Shown here: positions 12,362-22,560 of the stretch, piece by piece
Position numbering within the stretch: the first letter of the stretch is position 1
Layout of the letters: every line of letters starts with the position of its first letter
Source of the DNA: Chamaecrista fasciculata
Taxonomy: Eukaryota; Streptophyta; Magnoliopsida; Fabales; Fabaceae
Length of the DNA: 64,000 bases
Direction: 5' to 3'
Assembly: GCA_003254925.1 (NCBI GenBank)
Contig: QANZ01042214.1
Coordinates: forward strand, 34,017-98,016
Notes under the pieces: model-generated
Databases searched by the model: none
What the model was told of the DNA's origin: nothing
The model's input: the letters and a program-made list of their open reading frames with translations, nothing else
Program-made: the position numbers and the translations under genes

Positions 12362-14286
12362 GCGACGAGTAGATCCTCAGGTATGTATCGCATGAAGTTT
12401 TAGAATGATTTGTACACGGTGCGCCCAAAATAGTAACAGAAGGGTAACATTCATCTTTACTTGGCAATCATTTGTGATATCCACCTTTGAAGTTGACGGT
12501 CAACTGATCACTCTCTCCGCATGTATTACCATCAGGAAAAGTTTTTTTGGGACTGACTCAAAGAAAAAATTAGTCACTGCCACTTTTGACTTTATTTCTT
12601 ATGTCTGCACATTTTTTTGGTGCCATCTGCTTTCTGGACTTGGGTAAGATCTTGTTATTGTTTGTTTATGTTACAAACGGAAGTTGGGTATTAAGCAAGT
12701 TTCGGCCAAACAGAACATTTTACATGGTAATATGATATCTTATATATGGTGTATTTAAGCAAGTTTCTCGTGCTGTTGCGTGGATACATTCGTTCTTTCC
12801 CCATCTCCCTCTTTTCGGTGCCGACTGGTGGCTTATTTCACAACACCTTGACTAACTTTTCTTCGATGTTAGGTGTACTACTTTTGTTTGTAATTATGTG
12901 ATATGTCGCGTCTACTTATTAACAACGTACGACGGACGTTCGATGTTATAGCATCGATGAAGCATATTTTTATTTTATTCTCATTGCTACTTCCTACCTC
13001 TCAATACCCCCAATCAAAAAGTCGTTTATGTTGTCCAATGTCCACAAGGCACACAAAAACTTATTCATTGTTATACTCTATCTAATCAACCCTTAAATGG
13101 GCCATGTTTGCTAACTTGATATTTAATTCATCAAGTTCATCAAAAACCAGATTTAGTATAAGCAAAAGTTTTTTTTTTAATTTCATACACATACAAAAGT
13201 TCATAATCTAGTCTAATTATATGCGTATAAAATTATATTATATTTATAGTGCCGCTTATAAACTTTATAAGTTTAGCTCATTTATTAGATGAATGAGCCA
13301 AATGTAATCATTTTTATTTATTCCTTTAAAATTTAACATCTGTCTATTTTCAATAAATAAGTTTGTGAAACTAAATTCCGGTGTGTTAAATATGTGAATC
13401 TAGCCACATCTTGTTTTAAAAATATTCATTTTTTGATAGAATATTTAAGAATAGTTGATGTTAGGAAAGAAATGATGATATTAATGAGAAGTTGGCGTTG
13501 GCTTTATGACTGATGACCTGTTGGGATGGGAGTTCAAGCCACCTGTAGGTGTAGTAATGCAGTGGGACTGGGTACCAAATACCAATTACCATTTACCAAA
13601 ACAAAATATCAATTACATGTAACTAGAGGAAGAAGCATTGATTGGGAGGATGATTTGGGAGTAATTTACATCCTTTGTCATTGGCCTTATATGTAATTAG
13701 GAAGTTTTTGTATGATTTTATTTAAAGCAAAAATGAAGCATTCTTACTCCACTAACATTGGTTTGAGAGGGGCAATTGACGAAATTCAAAGAACGCCAAA
13801 ATAAAGATGATCGAGTTGATCGTTTGGTGTGGCGGTTGGCGAGTTACACCATAGGTGAGAGGATTCAGGTTCGATCCCTAGAGTCGACATTGTTGGGAGG
13901 GTATAACCGTTTCGTCTTTGTTGGCTGAATGAGAATACTTATTTTTTTTTCAAATTTTTCTTTAAAATTTTAAAGAATTATATATATACCATATTAATAA
14001 TAATACAATATCTAATAAGTAAAAAACGATTTCTATTTTTTAATTTAATATTTTACCTCACCCCATCAGGCATCGGCCCATCCCATCCCTTCCCAGTCCC
14101 TACAAAATGTTGGGCACATGTGTAAAAATTAAAAACCGCCAGCATTCTTGGTAATTTCAAAAGCATACAAATTTCCATCAACACACCTCCATAGTCTGTT
14201 TTCCATTTCAAAATCTTCCCACCAAGTTGTTTCTGTTGCCTACATACAATTTCACATTCTCTCGGTGCTTTCTGTCAACCTTCGTT
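12362..14286. other. Spacer between BTL3-like and TMEM135-like genes
   Basis: This holds the 3' flank of the carrier gene, then AT-rich spacer. Around 13830-13945 there is a tRNA-like stretch with 'ggttcgatccctag', a good B-box match, suggesting another SINE. The ORFs at 12405 and 12903 have no recognisable sequence. The last ~150 bp are the probable promoter and leader of the next gene. Confidence 0.5.
13830..13945 (+). mobile_element. SINE-like sequence
   Basis: 'gcggttggcgagttacacca' and 'caggttcgatccctagagtc' are about 45 bp apart and resemble Pol III A and B boxes. A T-rich run follows at about 13940. No target-site duplication was resolved. Confidence 0.4.
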
Positions 14287-17200
14287 ATGTCGCCGTCCGG
14301 CGACTGGTCTTCCGACGCTGACGGCTGCTGCTCATGTTTTCCCGATGCGAATGATGGTTTCCGCAATGATGATGGTAGATCCCTTGATGCGAATTGCAAA
14401 CATTGTGGGAAATCCTCTCTTTCGCCATCCTCGTCGGGATACTGTTCTTTGCTCAACCTCGATTCGGTTCCACTGAAGAAGCTGAGGAGAATTGCTATTG
14501 CTTCAGCTAAGGGCTTCACGATTGGAGCTGGTATCAAGGGCGGCCTTGCTCTTTTCTCCATCTTAGCTCGATTCAAACGAAGAACGTCGCTCAATTCTCC
14601 GAGGTAGCACTATTCAAATTTGAGATTCTTGAATATTGGTTTTTGCATTTCGGATAGCAGGTTTATTTACCATTCTTTCGTTTTATTGATCAATTATATG
14701 CTTCCCATTCCCCGGTTTAGAAAAGAAGCTGCAATAACAAACACTGGAGCGATAGTTTTGGCTGTAAAGGAAACATTGAGATACGGTCTCTTTCTTGGAA
14801 CCTTCGCTGGAACATTCATGTCGATGGATGAGCTTATAGGTGATTTGGGTGGTCACCGCAGGCATGCTCTCTTCTCTATAATTAGTTTTTGTTCACTAAT
14901 TGAAATTAGGATTCGATGAAGTTTATGCATCCTTTACCTAGTGGTGTGATTATGATTTGTAGGGTTCATTCCATTTCAGGACTGCAAGTTGGAGGGCTCT
15001 ATTGGCAGGGGCAATTGCTGGCCCATCCATACTTCTGACTGGTTTACAGACAGAGCATACAGGCTTGGCCATTTACATACTTATGCGTGCTTCTGTCTTG
15101 GCATCTCGATGTGGGATTAAGAGCAAACAATTTGGGAGAATTTGTAAACCTCTCACATGGAAGCATGGTGACATATTTCTTATGTGTCTCTCCTCATCAC
15201 AGATATTGTATGTGTCCTTTGTACTGGGATAAGTATAATATTAGTATAGATGTGCATGTGTACTTCTTTATCATTTTCCCTGATTTCTCTATTTGGTATA
15301 TAATTTTATCTTTCACTTCATGACCTGATAGACAGAAGATGAAGCTTGACCTCAAGCATTATGTTCTGTTCACTTATAAAACATGCCTTTGTATGGATAT
15401 ATAACTGACAAGCATAAATCACTCTTCATTAGAAAAATGCTAATCTATATTTCATTGTAAAATCATGTCCTGTCAGATAAAATGCTTGAAGAACATGTCA
15501 AGTGGTTATACTAGTTTATTAGGTAGGCCTTTATTCGTAGATTTTGATTGCTCATCAGGTTGTGTTTCACCATTTACAAGTTTCACCAATGTTAGGTTAA
15601 AATGGCAGGGCTATGCGTTGTCTTAAAATTTCAATTTATGTTTAGATTAAATGCTCAATGGTTGACAGTGGACACACACCATATAATGTGGGCCTATAGC
15701 AGAATTGTAGGGAAGCTCCAAAACATAAGAATACAAAGAAACAGAAAGAAAAACTGAGAAGCAAGTTGTCCATCGCAAAATTTTGATAGCCCTTGACACT
15801 TTTCTGATGATCAATGTTGATTTAATTTGATATAGTAAAAGTTTTAACTATTCCTTACGTCAAGGTAAATGAAGATGTTTGTGCATCATGTATGATCGTG
15901 GTTTCATCCACGTGGCCCACGGCTACTCCCTTGATAGTTCTTTTTGGGAATATATTTATGAGAAACACCAAATGTTCCACTATCCCACACTGCCTCTATT
16001 CTTTTTTATATAAAAGAGGTTAACAAAAGTGGGAAAATATTTTTGTTTTAGGTCTTCTTACATATTGAAGCAAGAGAGTCTCCCTTCTTCATATAAGTCC
16101 TTTCTCAATAAACACGGTGGAAAGGATACTGTTATCTTACAAGGTGTAAAAGATATAGCAAGTGGCAAGCCTTTTACTAATTTGGAAGCAATATATAAAT
16201 ACTACAAGGCCATGGGCATTGATGTGCAGCTAGATCCAAACATGGAAGTCCCTTGCGCGGTATGAAATAAACATATTATGATTCTTGTCCTTTTCTTTCA
16301 TTCTCAGTGCAGTTGCAATTTGCCTATGGCAAATAAAGAAAGTAAAAGAACATATTATCATAGATTTAATGTTAATGATTTATTATCAAAATGGATGCTG
16401 GAAACACATTTGCTTCAGCATAGAATGTAGATGCCAAATTTAGCTTTGGGAATATCAGTATTTTCTGCATTTGCCGTAATTAGAGTTTGTCTTTTATAAT
16501 TACAATAATATCAGTACTTTATCACGATTGCTCCCATTCCAAATGAAACTCGTGTGGCAACTGCCAGCCAATATATTTGATGTGGAAGTACATTGACACT
16601 ACATGTTTGTAGAGTTTTTTTTTTTTGTCGACTCTTTGGTAGACTCTATTCCCTTGTCCTATCTATGCTGTATTATGGCTTAAAGTTACTGATATTTTGC
16701 AGATTATACATGAGAATCAATCATGTGGTGGACACTTTCTTTCTTTTCTCTTTCAAGCATACAAAAGAGCATTATCTGTTTATCTTCCAGTTTATTTGAT
16801 CCCTGCACTCTTAGTTCACAGACAAGGACTTCTAAAAAGGTGAGCAGCTAATCTAACATCCTCTTGCTCTCTTGTGAAGCTTTTATGAAATGGATCTGTG
16901 TTTTATATGGTTATAATTTCTCTGAATGCAAGAATTTCAACTATGCCCCTTGTTCTTCAGCAATGTGGTAGGCTTGCATTGGTGTTATTCTTTGACCTAT
17001 ACTTATGATGTCAGATGATATATTCATTTGGCCCTTATTGCTTGTCTTCTACCTGCTTGCTTGCAGGCCTAACTCGATATTAGCAAAGGGTCTCGTTGGC
17101 ACTGCAAGATCTAGCCTGTTTCTGTCTGTTTATTGCTCATCAGCCTGGTTAGCATATTTATCCTTATTTAGCGCTACATTACCTGGTCCCTGGTTGTCTT

Positions 17201-18332
17201 GTAGCTAATTTTGCAGTCTTTTAAACGGAAGGTTATTTATATGTTTGAGATTTCCAAATTCTAACCATGCTAGAGTATGATGCTCATGTGGCATATTTGG
17301 GCCAAATGTTCTAACTAATATGCAATTTTCCCCAATGCAATTAGTTAATAAAATTAAGAAAAGAAGCTCTCTGCCATGTTTGTTATGGTTTAATTGGTGG
17401 CCATCGTGTATCTTTTAATATGCTGGATAGTTTATACAATTAATGTTACCATTTATACTTCTGCTCTTAGTTACTAAACCTTAGCCCCAACATGTAGTAC
17501 ATGTTACGAGAGAAACACATGGTTTCAAGTACTTGCATATACTCGACTCTTTAGTTGTGATCTTGTGACACGACTTTTGTTGAAAATGACGTCATCAGGA
17601 TGTGGACGTGCTTGCTCTTCAGAATCTTCAGAAGATGCAACATTCCAATGGTGGTCATGGGAACGGTATGTTGCTTACTGTGTAATTTTGTATGTATTGT
17701 TGAGACTAAATTTTGTTATAAAATTCTTCAGTAAAGGAAAATGTAAATAGGATTTGTGATTTAAGTCATTCTATTGCAAATATATATATAAAAAAATACT
17801 ATATTTTCAATGTTTTATGTTGGGTCAGGTGTTTTAATTTTGCGTGATCTGGTTGAAGTTCTATGGCATTGGTAAATTATAAACGTTCACNTTCTATTGC
17901 AAATATATATAAAAAAAAAATACTATATTTTCAATGTTTTATGTTGGGTCAGGTGTTTTAATTTTGCGTGATCTGGTTGAAGTTCTATGGCATTGATAAA
18001 TTATAAACGTTCACATTGTGCAGTTCCCAACTGGCCTTGCTTTGGCCATTGAGAAGAAAAGCAGACGAATGGAGATATCATTGTACTGCTTTGGTAGAGC
18101 AATTGAGAGCTTATTCACAATCATCGCCGATGTAGGATATTTGCCGCAATCAAGAAAGATCAAGAGAGCTGATGTTATGATTTTCAGCTTGTCAACAGCC
18201 ATCATAATGCACTGCTATGCAGAGGAGAGGGAAGTATTTAGATCCAAATATTTGAGCGTTCTTGATTGGGTCTTCGGAGTACCTCCTCCACCATGTGAAA
18301 CTCCAAGATGTAGAGATGTAAAGATAGATTGA
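14287..18332 (+). CDS. TMEM135-like multi-pass membrane protein (At1g34630-like)
   Basis: Eight exons (14287-14603, 14721-14861, 14980-15207, 16052-16259, 16703-16839, 17067-17147, 17599-17665, 18024-18332) give 495 residues. The ATG at 14287 is preferred; an in-frame ATG at 14227 would add 20 residues. The N-terminus is Cys-rich ('CKHCGKSS'). Several glycine/alanine-rich hydrophobic segments follow ('FTIGAGIKGGLALFSILARF', 'LLAGAIAGPSILLTGL'), resembling Tim17-like helices, and the C-terminal part has 'GDIFLMCLSSSQIL' and 'YCFGRAIESLF'. I relate it to TMEM135-type proteins, which act in peroxisome and mitochondrial biology in animals; the plant role is not established from sequence. Intron 2 (14862-14979) appears to start with GC (CAG|gcatgc); only this join keeps the frame into 'RTASWRALLAG'. 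Intron 7 contains a duplicated 122-bp stretch with an N between the copies. Confidence 0.85.
17769..18014. repeat. Near-identical 122/123-bp tandem copies flanking an N
   Basis: Copy 1 is 17769-17890, a single N is at 17891, and copy 2 is 17892-18014. The copies differ by a small A-run/AT-run length change and one base (ggtaaat against gataaat). The stretch lies in the last intron of the TMEM135-like gene. The position of the N suggests two overlapping contig ends that were joined without merging, so the duplication may not exist in the genome. Confidence 0.85.
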
Positions 18333-19002
18333 AGTAAATGCCACCCCAGTAGACCATTTTATTAATCACCCCCTGCTGAAATGATTTCGGAAGATGCCCG
18401 ACTCTGTTGAGAACAAGAATCTTGAACGCAGCATAGCAGTTGATGTGTTAACATATAGTTCATTAAACTGTAAACTGACCCCATTGGCAGAGCATTTAAA
18501 GTACATTTTTTTTTTCTTGTATTTTATGACTACATTCATGTGGGAGTTAAACTTTCCACAGTTTCGACCAGCTTATAGGATAGTCAGAAATTTTGCTCGT
18601 ATTTTTTTTTTTTTGAACAAATATTTTGCTGGTATTTTATATGTTATAATATTCACATAATTTATGTAATTCTCAACACTGCTCATGTAAAAGCCCCATG
18701 CAAAAGGTAAAAACACATTTGCATAATTGAACCACCATTTTACACATCATCCCAGTCCCAGAGAGGGAACACAAAGCAATACAACTATATGCTATTGTCT
18801 TACTGTCACAAGCTTTTAACTGTTAATAACCCAAAAAAGGAAGAAAAAACAACATAAACTTTCAATACCATAGACCAAAAATGGCAGCATAAGATCAGGG
18901 TTCTTACACCTCAGAGCCAGATCATTGAGAATGCCTAATTCAAAGCTAAACATGGAGCACCATTGACACCTAGGGCAAAAGTTAAGAGTAATACAAAGAA
19001 TT
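18333..19002. other. Convergent 3' region between TMEM135-like and TRM112
   Basis: The two genes point towards each other, so these ~670 bp hold both 3' untranslated regions. No coding region is seen; the ORF at 18394 is AT-rich and implausible. Confidence 0.6.
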
Positions 19003-19371
19003 TCAGACCTCATCCTCATGAAGAAGCATGTTTGGAATGCCCTTATTAACAGGGAATCGTCGGCCAGTTTCAGGGCAAACAAGTGCACCTTCCTCAAGGT
19101 GAAGTTCCAAAAGGGCATGGTGAAATCTGCTTAGAAATTCATCTGATTCGAGCATAGATGAGTCAACTTCCTCTGATAGTTCGGTGTAACCCATGGCCCT
19201 AGCTGCTTCGACAAAAGCCTTCCACTGGATCTTTTCAAACATCTTTTTTAGAAAATCAGGGTTCATTTCAACCATCTTTTCCACCACTTTCTCTGCTTCA
19301 ATGCGCAGTGGAAAGCCATTTGTCACACCCTTTATATTTGATGATAGCATATTGTGCGTTAGCAGCCTCAT
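19003..19371 (-). CDS. TRM112-like methyltransferase activator (SMO2-like)
   Basis: A single coding exon gives 122 residues, starting 'MRLLTHNMLSSNIKGV' and ending 'GIPNMLLHEDEV'. The whole length matches eukaryotic TRM112, a small zinc-ribbon-type protein that binds and stabilises several methyltransferases acting on tRNA, rRNA and the release factor eRF1. 'GALVCPETGRRFPV' is the conserved C-terminal loop. As in other plant copies the N-terminal zinc cysteines are absent. The frame is open to 19380, but the true ATG is at 19371, nine bases after a splice acceptor. An intron (19381-20790) splits the leader. The Arabidopsis orthologue SMO2 is needed for normal cell division, as I recall. The gene converges on the TMEM135-like gene. 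Confidence 0.93.
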   Translation of the reverse strand: MRLLTHNMLSSNIKGVTNGFPLRIEAEKVVEKMVEMNPDFLKKMFEKIQWKAFVEAARAMGYTELSEEVDSSMLESDEFLSRFHHALLELHLEEGALVCPETGRRFPVNKGIPNMLLHEDEV

Positions 19372-19380
19372 CTCTCCCAA

Positions 19381-20790
19381 CTATAACAACCAAAGCAGCA
19401 AGCAGAAGCAATTATCACTGTGTTATCTGAACAAGTAATAATTAAACATATACTTTTCAATTTTGAAAATTATAAAAAAAAATATATATATATATATATA
19501 TAATACAAATATAATAGTATAACATAAATGATCTAAATACTAATATAACATACATAGAATCAGTTTCTTTGTTCATTTATCTCTATAATCATCTTGTACA
19601 AATTCATGGAGTTCTGAACCTACAAGTTTCACTGTCATGTGTGTGGTGTGACTGTGAGAGAGATACTTGCGTTAAACAGTTATAATTTACAACATTGGTT
19701 ATGCTGGTTTTCTTCTGTGATTCATATAAGGTGGATGAAACTCTCTCTTACAGTTCACTATTCTTTCCTTTTGTGAATATAAGATTCATGTAAAAGTGTG
19801 CTCTTGTGTCTCTATAAACATTTTATACAAATTCATGGAACTGAGACCTAAATCTGTGTGTCTGAGATATACCTCCATGCATTGATGAACCTAAAGTATA
19901 ATGACAAAAACAATTAAAGAGAGCATTCAAGGTAGTTCGATGTTTTCCGGACCATCAGAAACGAAACTAGGTTGGACAATCTTTTCTACTTTAAAAGAGC
20001 AAGTTGTTTACAAATTTATTTTCTAAAATTGCCCTTGTGATCTTTCTATTCCTACAACTATCTGTAGTTGGAAAGAAGGACTCAAAGGAGACATTTGCCT
20101 CCATTTAGTTATGATAATGTAGCCACTTGGGCAACACAAACCCCTTGGGAAATCATTGCGTCTTTCTCTTTAATTGCTCTCTGAAACTCAAGTCATAACA
20201 TTTGGCACCCATAAGTAAAAGATACATCGTTTCAATCTTTAGTAACCTTTAAGTTCCAACAAAAAATACTCCAAGTAGGGCTGACCATATCCACAATCAT
20301 CACCAATGAAATAGATCACTTCATCAAAATTCATCAGCCTGGATATGTGATTACTTCATCTAAATTTCATACGAATCATTCTCTCCAGAAATGGAAGAAA
20401 GAGTATATGGTGATAGTATTTTAAATTACACGTACCAAAACTTTCTCATCAATTCCATTCCCCTCCAATTTTGAATATCTCTTGAACAGAGAACGACTAA
20501 AAACGACTAAAAGTACACTAATTTATCCATAAGAGAGAACAAATTACAGTACTTAATTCAATTACATGCAGATTTCTATCATAAAAGAGACTGACAAACG
20601 GATTTGTTGAAACGGGCAGCAAGATGTCAATGTCTTCATTCCAATCACAAGATGATACAACCATTAAGTTAATTATTTATAATTATATATGTGAGAGCAG
20701 TTAGGATGTGAGAAGAAAAAGGAACACCACAAAATGCCGACGAGTTCACAAATACACGAAGACGAAAATTTTAAAAGAAGGAAGCAAAAC
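19381..20790 (-). other. Intron in the TRM112 5' leader
   Basis: On the minus strand, 'gggtctctgcttctttcag' is followed by 'gttttgc' (donor) and, 1.4 kb later, 'ggttgttatag' (acceptor) immediately before the coding exon. A leader intron is common in plant housekeeping genes. It holds (AT)n at about 19478-19502 and no coding sequence. Confidence 0.6.
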
Positions 20791-20907
20791 CTGAAAGAAG
20801 CAGAGACCCACCGTTGACGAGCACAAAAGACGACGACAAGCGGCGTTTTCCAACTTCTCTCGCGGCGTTTTCTGCTTGCGGCCTCTCTTCCTTACTATCG
20901 ACGGGGT

Positions 20908-20916
20908 TTAGGGTTT
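20908..20916 (-). promoter_or_regulatory. Telo-box upstream of TRM112
   Basis: The plus strand reads 'ggggtttagggtttggg', so the minus strand has AAACCCTAA. This telo-box is a known plant promoter element of translation and ribosome-biogenesis genes, usually close to the transcription start. It sits just upstream of the proposed leader exon. Confidence 0.6.
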
Positions 20917-21061
20917 GGGCATGAATTGCTTTGGATATGGAACTGGAACAGACGCATGAGGAGGAATTAAGGGATGGGTAGGGTTAGACAATTATGAGTT
21001 TGGATCCATTTTAGAATTTTTACTAAAATTATTATTATACACTTACAAATCAAATAAATAA

Positions 21062-21428
21062 GTGCAAAGCGCACTTTTGGTCCAATAACTTTTTCTCAGG
21101 TCTCAATTTAGTCTCATAACTTTTTTGTTACACTTTTGGTCCTATCATTTACCTAAGTTTCAAATTTAGTCCTATGTTGCACTTTTGGTCTCATATCTTT
21201 GGGTTAGGTGTAGAATTAATCTCATATCTTTGATTTAATTGAAGTTGATGGTGGAACTTTTTACAAAGATAATTATGCAACCTTACCAAAAGATATAAAA
21301 CCAAAAGTGATACGAGACTAAATTTGCAACCCGAGCGAAATATATGAGACCAAAAGCGCAGCAAAAAAAATTATGGAATCAAATTGAGACCTGAGCAAAA
21401 GTTATAAGACCAAAAATACACTTTGACT
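21062..21428. mobile_element. Foldback (MITE-like) element of the 'ggtccaataac' type
   Basis: The left arm begins 'gcgcacttttggtccaataa' and runs through 'ctcaggtctcaatttagtct'. The right arm is its imperfect inverse, through 'gacctgagcaaaagttataa' to 'gaccaaaaatacactttg'. Each arm repeats the 'ttttggtcc...aacttt' phrase. It is a diverged relative of the element at 49431-49845. Confidence 0.65.
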
Positions 21429-21510
21429 AATAAACAATAATCTAACATAAAAAGTGTTAATTGTCCCAAATAGAAAACTCATGCGTCATCTTTGTACAAT
21501 TTTAAAACTT

Positions 21511-22000
21511 AGGGTATTATCTGTAAATTACCTTAAATTCAAGAGATTTTTGTACAATTTAGTCTTATCCAATATTAAGGTGTCTGTGCAATTTAATCTT
21601 ATCCAATATAAAAGGTAGTTACTTTTTTTTATTATTTTATGAATTTTTCTACCTAATAAGTAAAATTTGAAGAGTTCAACACATTTTACTTTAAATGCTT
21701 TCAAGGGTGTGGGATAATTTTTTATTTTTAGAAATTCAAATTAGTTTATATTTAACAAAACTTAGGGTACTATGTGTAAATTACCGTAAATTCAAGAGGT
21801 GTTTGTGTAATTTAGTCTTATCCAAAAATATTTTCTACTAATCCTATGAAATTTATCCAAGTGCAATTTAGTCTTATCCAATATTGGGGTGTTTGTGCAA
21901 TTTAGTCTTATCCAATATGAAAAGTAGTTACTTTTTTATATTTTATGAAATTTTCTACCCAATAAGTAAAATTTGAAGAGTTCAGCACATTTTACTTTAA
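21511..22000. repeat. Direct duplication, ~190-235 bp units
   Basis: The unit from 21511 ('gggtattatctgtaaattac') to about 21697 recurs from about 21765 ('gggtactatgtgtaaattac') to 22000. Both end in 'acattttactttaaat'. 'gtgcaatttagtcttatcca' is further repeated within the copies, which are clearly diverged and therefore old. Confidence 0.65.
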
Positions 22001-22560
22001 ATCAATGTTATGAAACCTGGACGGTCGAATCGAGACCCGAGAGTAAAGACGACTCGGTTTGGACAATTGGACCGCTTTAAACCGCCCAAAACCGCTTTGA
22101 ACTACATTGACCCATGTTGAACCGTGACCCGGAGCGGTTTTTAGAAAACCGGCCAGGTCACTATTATTTTCTATGGAAAATCTTTTTCTTTAGCTTTTTT
22201 TTTTGTTGATTTTGTAGGCCAAGTATAGAAAAGTAATATGAAACTCAATAGAAAATATTGTAAACTTATTAAAACAAAGAAAAAAATTCATTTTTTTTCA
22301 TTTTTACTAACCTAATAATTATTCATGTTGTGACTTTTGTATATTTTATTTATGTAGGACAATGAAATTATAGATTCACAAGTATATCTTATTGCTATAT
22401 AAAGTTTATAGTTATATTTTATCAATTATAAAATATTTATATTTAAAATAATTCATGTTTATTTTGTTTATATATTTATGACGTCATCCGGTTCAATTAT
22501 TGGTCCAACCGATTGAACCAATCAACTGATTTATTTTTCTTTTTCACTTTGCCAACTCGC
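22000..22560. mobile_element. 'Accgg' foldback element
   Basis: The left part has 'gaaacctggacggtcgaatc' and 'gaaccgtgacccggagcggt'; the right part has 'catccggttcaattattggt' and 'ccaaccgattgaaccaatca'. The ends are mutually inverse in patches and enclose AT-rich DNA. I know this pattern as a dispersed non-coding repeat in plant genomes. The exact ends are unresolved. Confidence 0.4.
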
